A stretch of 64,000 nt of DNA from Cladorhizidae sp. MBARI D1340-BT2 (Eukaryota; Porifera; Demospongiae; Poecilosclerida; Cladorhizidae), in contig JAQNBH010000013.1 in assembly GCA_028752905.1 (NCBI GenBank), forward strand, positions 23,325,477 through 23,389,476, in the 5' to 3' direction. Below, in pieces: positions 63,615 to 64,000 of this stretch (within the stretch, counting starts at the first letter, position 1; every line of letters starts with the position of its first letter). The translations under genes were made by a program, and so were the position numbers. Under the pieces are notes generated by a model, which did no database searches, was not told the DNA's origin, and saw only the letters and a list, made by a program, of their open reading frames with translations.

Positions 63615-64000
63615 ATAATATTCTGCACACTTCACTGTAATGGACTTGATATGATTCGAATGATAGGTTTCATTATGTGTTCTCTATCTTGATATTTGCC
63701 CTACTTTGGTCTATATGTTTCTAATTTTCCCCCCAAAAATCTTGTTATTTTGCCGTAAAGCTCATAACTTTTCTACACTTTACCCAAAAAAGATAATTTT
63801 TATATCACCGGATAGCCCTTCTAATTATCTGTCTTTTGTACGTGCCAAAATTTTGAGTACTCTAAGTATTAGCAAGTTATGGTGATTTGAAGTGGTAAGG
63901 TTTGCGATCTTTCCTGGCGTTTTCCAGTTGCCAAAGTGGTGGCCTGCCAGTGAAAAACCACTACATTTATTGATAATCTGTTGACATGTTGCAGATAAGG
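63615..64000 (+). repeat. Partial monomer cut by the window edge
   Basis: These are offsets 1-386 of the unit, ending in GCAGATAAGG. It has TTTCTAATTT, a private CCCTACTTTGG and AAGTGGTGGCC (a C to T change in a CpG). The array therefore continues past the right edge, and unit 1 begins at the left edge in phase only because the landmark was set there. Confidence 0.95.

Larger units (their letters stand above)
1..64000. repeat. Satellite array, 912-bp monomer, 64 full units plus one partial
   Basis: The whole window is head-to-tail copies of one 912-bp unit in one orientation. The landmark ATAATATTCTGCACACTTCA marks unit starts at 1, 913, 1825, 2737 and so on every 912 bp to 18241. The remaining starts are 19152 then every 912 to 31008, then 32358, 33270, 34182, 35532, 36882, 37794, 39147, 40059, 41409, 42759, 43671, 45021, 45933, 47283, 48633, 49983, 50895, 52245, 53595, 54507, 55419, 56325, 57237, 58143, 59055, 59967, 60879, 61791, 62703 and 63615. 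Units differ by a few substitutions each. There is no inversion, no foreign insertion and no gene. Known satellites of this kind lie in eukaryotic heterochromatin; the chromosomal location and species cannot be read from the sequence. Confidence 0.98.
54507..64000. repeat. Domain C: plain monomers with two 906-bp variants
   Basis: This stretch has ten complete units and the right-edge partial, none with the 438-bp duplication. Units at 55419 and 57237 are 906 bp. The unit at 54507 keeps the CTAAAC variant of class Z but has GGCCTGCC and lacks the duplication, so it looks like a transition from the higher-order region. Units from 59055 on resemble those at the left edge of the window. No gene is visible. 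Confidence 0.93.

Noticed and set aside
1..64000. CRISPR array
   Set aside because: The repeat is 912 bp with no short repeat and unique spacer pattern; what lies between recurring words is the same in every unit.
1..64000. Ribosomal RNA, tRNA, histone or other tandem gene cluster
   Set aside because: No rRNA or tRNA core sequence is recognisable, and no frame of gene length exists in the unit.

Overview
The window is one uninterrupted satellite DNA array. I found no gene, RNA gene, transposon or other non-satellite sequence in it. A 912-bp monomer, always head to tail on the same strand, accounts for every base: 64 complete units plus a 386-bp partial unit at the right edge. Unit starts were placed by tracking one landmark (ATAATATTCTGCACACTTCA) through the window. 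The unit lengths sum exactly to the window (52 units on the 912-bp plan, 12 on a 1350-bp plan, net indel balance -10 bp, then the partial unit).

This scale of near-identical tandem repetition, the nested higher-order structure and the lack of any long open frame point to a eukaryotic heterochromatic satellite (centromeric, pericentromeric, subtelomeric or B-chromosome type). I do not recognise the family and cannot name the organism. The DNA is AT-rich and has about nine CpG per unit.

The monomer is composite. Offsets 80-464 are a single-copy segment of about 385 bp. Offsets 465-912 plus 1-79 of the next unit are three diverged sub-repeats of about 170-180 bp, and each of these is a pair of roughly 86-bp half-repeats carrying a CACACTTCACT-type motif.

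Layout: (A) 1-31007 holds 34 plain monomers; the first 20 have no net indel and the only length change is one lost T near 18424. (B) 31008-54506 is a higher-order region in which 912-bp units alternate with 1350-bp units. The 1350-bp units carry a 438-bp internal duplication with the same breakpoint in all 12 copies. Diagnostic variants define an X-Y-Z trimer of 3612 bp, and to its left a longer five- or six-unit order with a 5877-bp offset. (C) 54507-64000 returns to plain monomers, with two 906-bp variants forming an 1818-bp dimer. Its last units share variants, in the same order, with the first units of the window about 58 kb away.

The biology here is therefore structural. The window appears to record, at five nested scales (about 86, 175, 912, 1350/3612 and about 6 kb), how unequal exchange and conversion build higher-order repeats. 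The only open frames of 66-99 codons are satellite segments in which one substitution happened to remove a stop.
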